Positions 21,005-64,000 of a stretch of DNA of 64,000 nucleotides are shown piece by piece. The notes beneath the pieces were generated by a model. It was not told the origin of the DNA. It saw nothing but the letters and a program-made list of their open reading frames with translations, and did no database searches. The stretch spans positions 15,540,966 to 15,604,965 of the forward strand of contig CM020514.1 of the NCBI GenBank assembly GCA_009823395.1, given 5' to 3'. A program made the translations under genes and the position numbers. How positions within the stretch are numbered: position 1 is the first letter of the stretch; every line of letters begins with the position of its first letter. Origin of the DNA: Thamnaconus septentrionalis. Lineage: Eukaryota; Chordata; Actinopteri; Tetraodontiformes; Monacanthidae.

Positions 21005-22196
21005 AAGAGCAAGTCAATGCATTTTTATTTAAAAGAAAGCATTAGGGAACATTTATGTTTACAGCAGAACAGTGACTTTGAGTTAAATAAAAAAAAAAAA
21101 AAAAAAAAAAAAGAACATGGTCTTCCCAAATATAAAACAATTTCTGAACATTGCAATAAAACACTAAAATGGTAAAATTACTTCCACAGTAGGCATCGTG
21201 TCTGCTTCCACACCTTGTTGCTTAGGCAAGAAGGTGAACATAACCGTTACAGTGTATAAGCCCCAGACAGCAAGTATTGCACGCACTCCGTTTTTCTTTT
21301 CAATATATATATATATGTACAGATACAAACATCTCAGAAGATACGTTTTTGTTTTTTTTAATGCAATGGCTTTAAATATTTAAAAAGAAACCCTGTAATT
21401 TGTTTTTTACATTTGACTGCTAACAGGAGCCGCCGGAGTTGTGAATGTGCATTTACAGAAAATAAAAATTCATGTACACAAAGAAGAGCGTTAATGTATA
21501 TAGGCAGCATATGTGTTTGTGAAGACGGTGATACGGTGGTTTAGAAAAGCGGAATATGTCACATACAGAGAAAAAGGGAGATGTTAAACTGACAGGAATG
21601 GATTTTTTTTTTTTTTTTTGTGTGATGTCATCATGCATATTAAAGCCACAGTGCAGAACCACAATCTCCCCCTCGTCTGGCAGTGAGAGTAGTTAGACAA
21701 CTGCCCAAATGCTTTTTAAACTTCAGGCTGCTCGGTGAGTTTTGACTTGCTGGGTCATCAACCATCAGCCAACCGCTGTGCTTTGCTCCTCTCGTGCCGA
21801 GAACACTGCGCCAAATGGCAAAATTCATGTCTTGGCAGAACTTATAAAAACTCCTTTGGCTTCAACCACAGGTAGAGTGGACATTGTTTTTTTGGATTAA
21901 AAGTTCAGCATCCAGTCTTGGAAGATCCAAAACGGGCTTGACTGATTTGTCTTTTAGGTATAAACAGGTGAAAACAGTCAGAGTCATCTCCACTGCGGGA
22001 TTCTCCATTGCTGCCATCGTTTGTGGCTTTACCACATGAGAAAAATGAAGTTGGTCTTGATCCACTGGGGAAGGTCGAGAGCATCAATGCAGTCTGTGCC
22101 CACCATGAAGCAGAGAAACAGGATGCGGACGCAGGGACGCCATCACTAGCACGCCTGGATTGGCAGGGTTTAGCTTGAAGCTAACCTAGCAGGGCG
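21005..22196 (-). terminator. dock9: dock9 3' UTR with poly(A) signal
   Basis: About 1.2 kb of non-coding sequence follows the dock9 stop. The most distal canonical signal on the minus strand is AATAAA at 21023-21028, with cleavage expected near 21005. Poly-A/T runs near 21090-21112 and 21602-21620. No coding exon seen. Confidence 0.6.
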
Positions 22197-63843
<41,647 letters not shown>

Positions 63844-64000
63844 CCCTCCGGCTTCCCCGCGCACATCAGTCAGAGAGAGAGGCTGCCCAGGCTGACCCAG
63901 TTAACCCGGCCGTGCACCCCACCCCCCAGCGCCCCTGATACCCCCTGGCCCATGTTCGGTCCGACCCCCAGACGCGGAGAGAAAATGAAAAAAATGGAGA
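63844..64000 (-). promoter_or_regulatory. dock9: dock9 5' UTR or promoter-proximal sequence
   Basis: 157 bases upstream of the first ATG, C-rich on the plus strand (G-rich in transcript sense). No TATA box or other firm motif. It runs off the window. Confidence 0.35.

Overview
The window is animal nuclear DNA, almost certainly from a teleost fish. Protein-coding sequence is split into many short exons with GT-AG (once GC-AG) boundaries. Introns are mostly 80-1,500 bp, (CA)n microsatellites are frequent, and there is a Tc1/mariner-type non-autonomous element plus fish-type retroposon tails. Three complete genes lie head to tail on the minus strand, so transcription runs from high to low coordinates: dock9 (63.8 to 21.0 kb), slc15a1 (20.7 to 14.85 kb) and stk24 (13.5 to about 3.4 kb). 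The left end (1-2.55 kb) looks like the 3' end of a plus-strand gene, by position farp1. This reproduces the vertebrate FARP1-STK24-SLC15A1-DOCK9 order (human 13q32), which supports the three identifications independently of the proteins. I cannot tell which of the a/b teleost paralogues these are.

stk24 (MST3, a GCK-III Ste20 kinase) was read as 11 coding exons, 432 codons. slc15a1 (PEPT1, proton-coupled di/tripeptide transporter) was read as 23 coding exons, 736 codons. dock9 (zizimin-1, Cdc42 exchange factor) was read as 53 exons plus two microexons, 2,117 codons from the first exon at 63.8 kb or 2,096 from an alternative first exon at 56.4 kb. In all three, splice phases and reading frames close without a frameshift or stop, so no gene appears broken. 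The genes act in unrelated processes (kinase signalling at the Golgi and junctions, intestinal peptide uptake, Cdc42 activation); the neighbourhood is conserved synteny, not a pathway cluster.

I did not find a new gene system. The parts that reward a second look are in the fine structure. A candidate 6-nt microexon and a 30-nt microexon lie in the dock9 DHR-2 region. A (CTG)13 tract is fused to the GTAAG donor of dock9 exon 3. The dock9 exon 1 donor is the first unit of a 119-bp GT repeat. One intron has a GC-AG boundary. Two diverged 170-bp repeats flank stk24 exon 2. Only a few hundred bases separate the dock9 poly(A) signal from the slc15a1 start. All exon boundaries were read by eye from splice motifs and family knowledge, with no transcript data.
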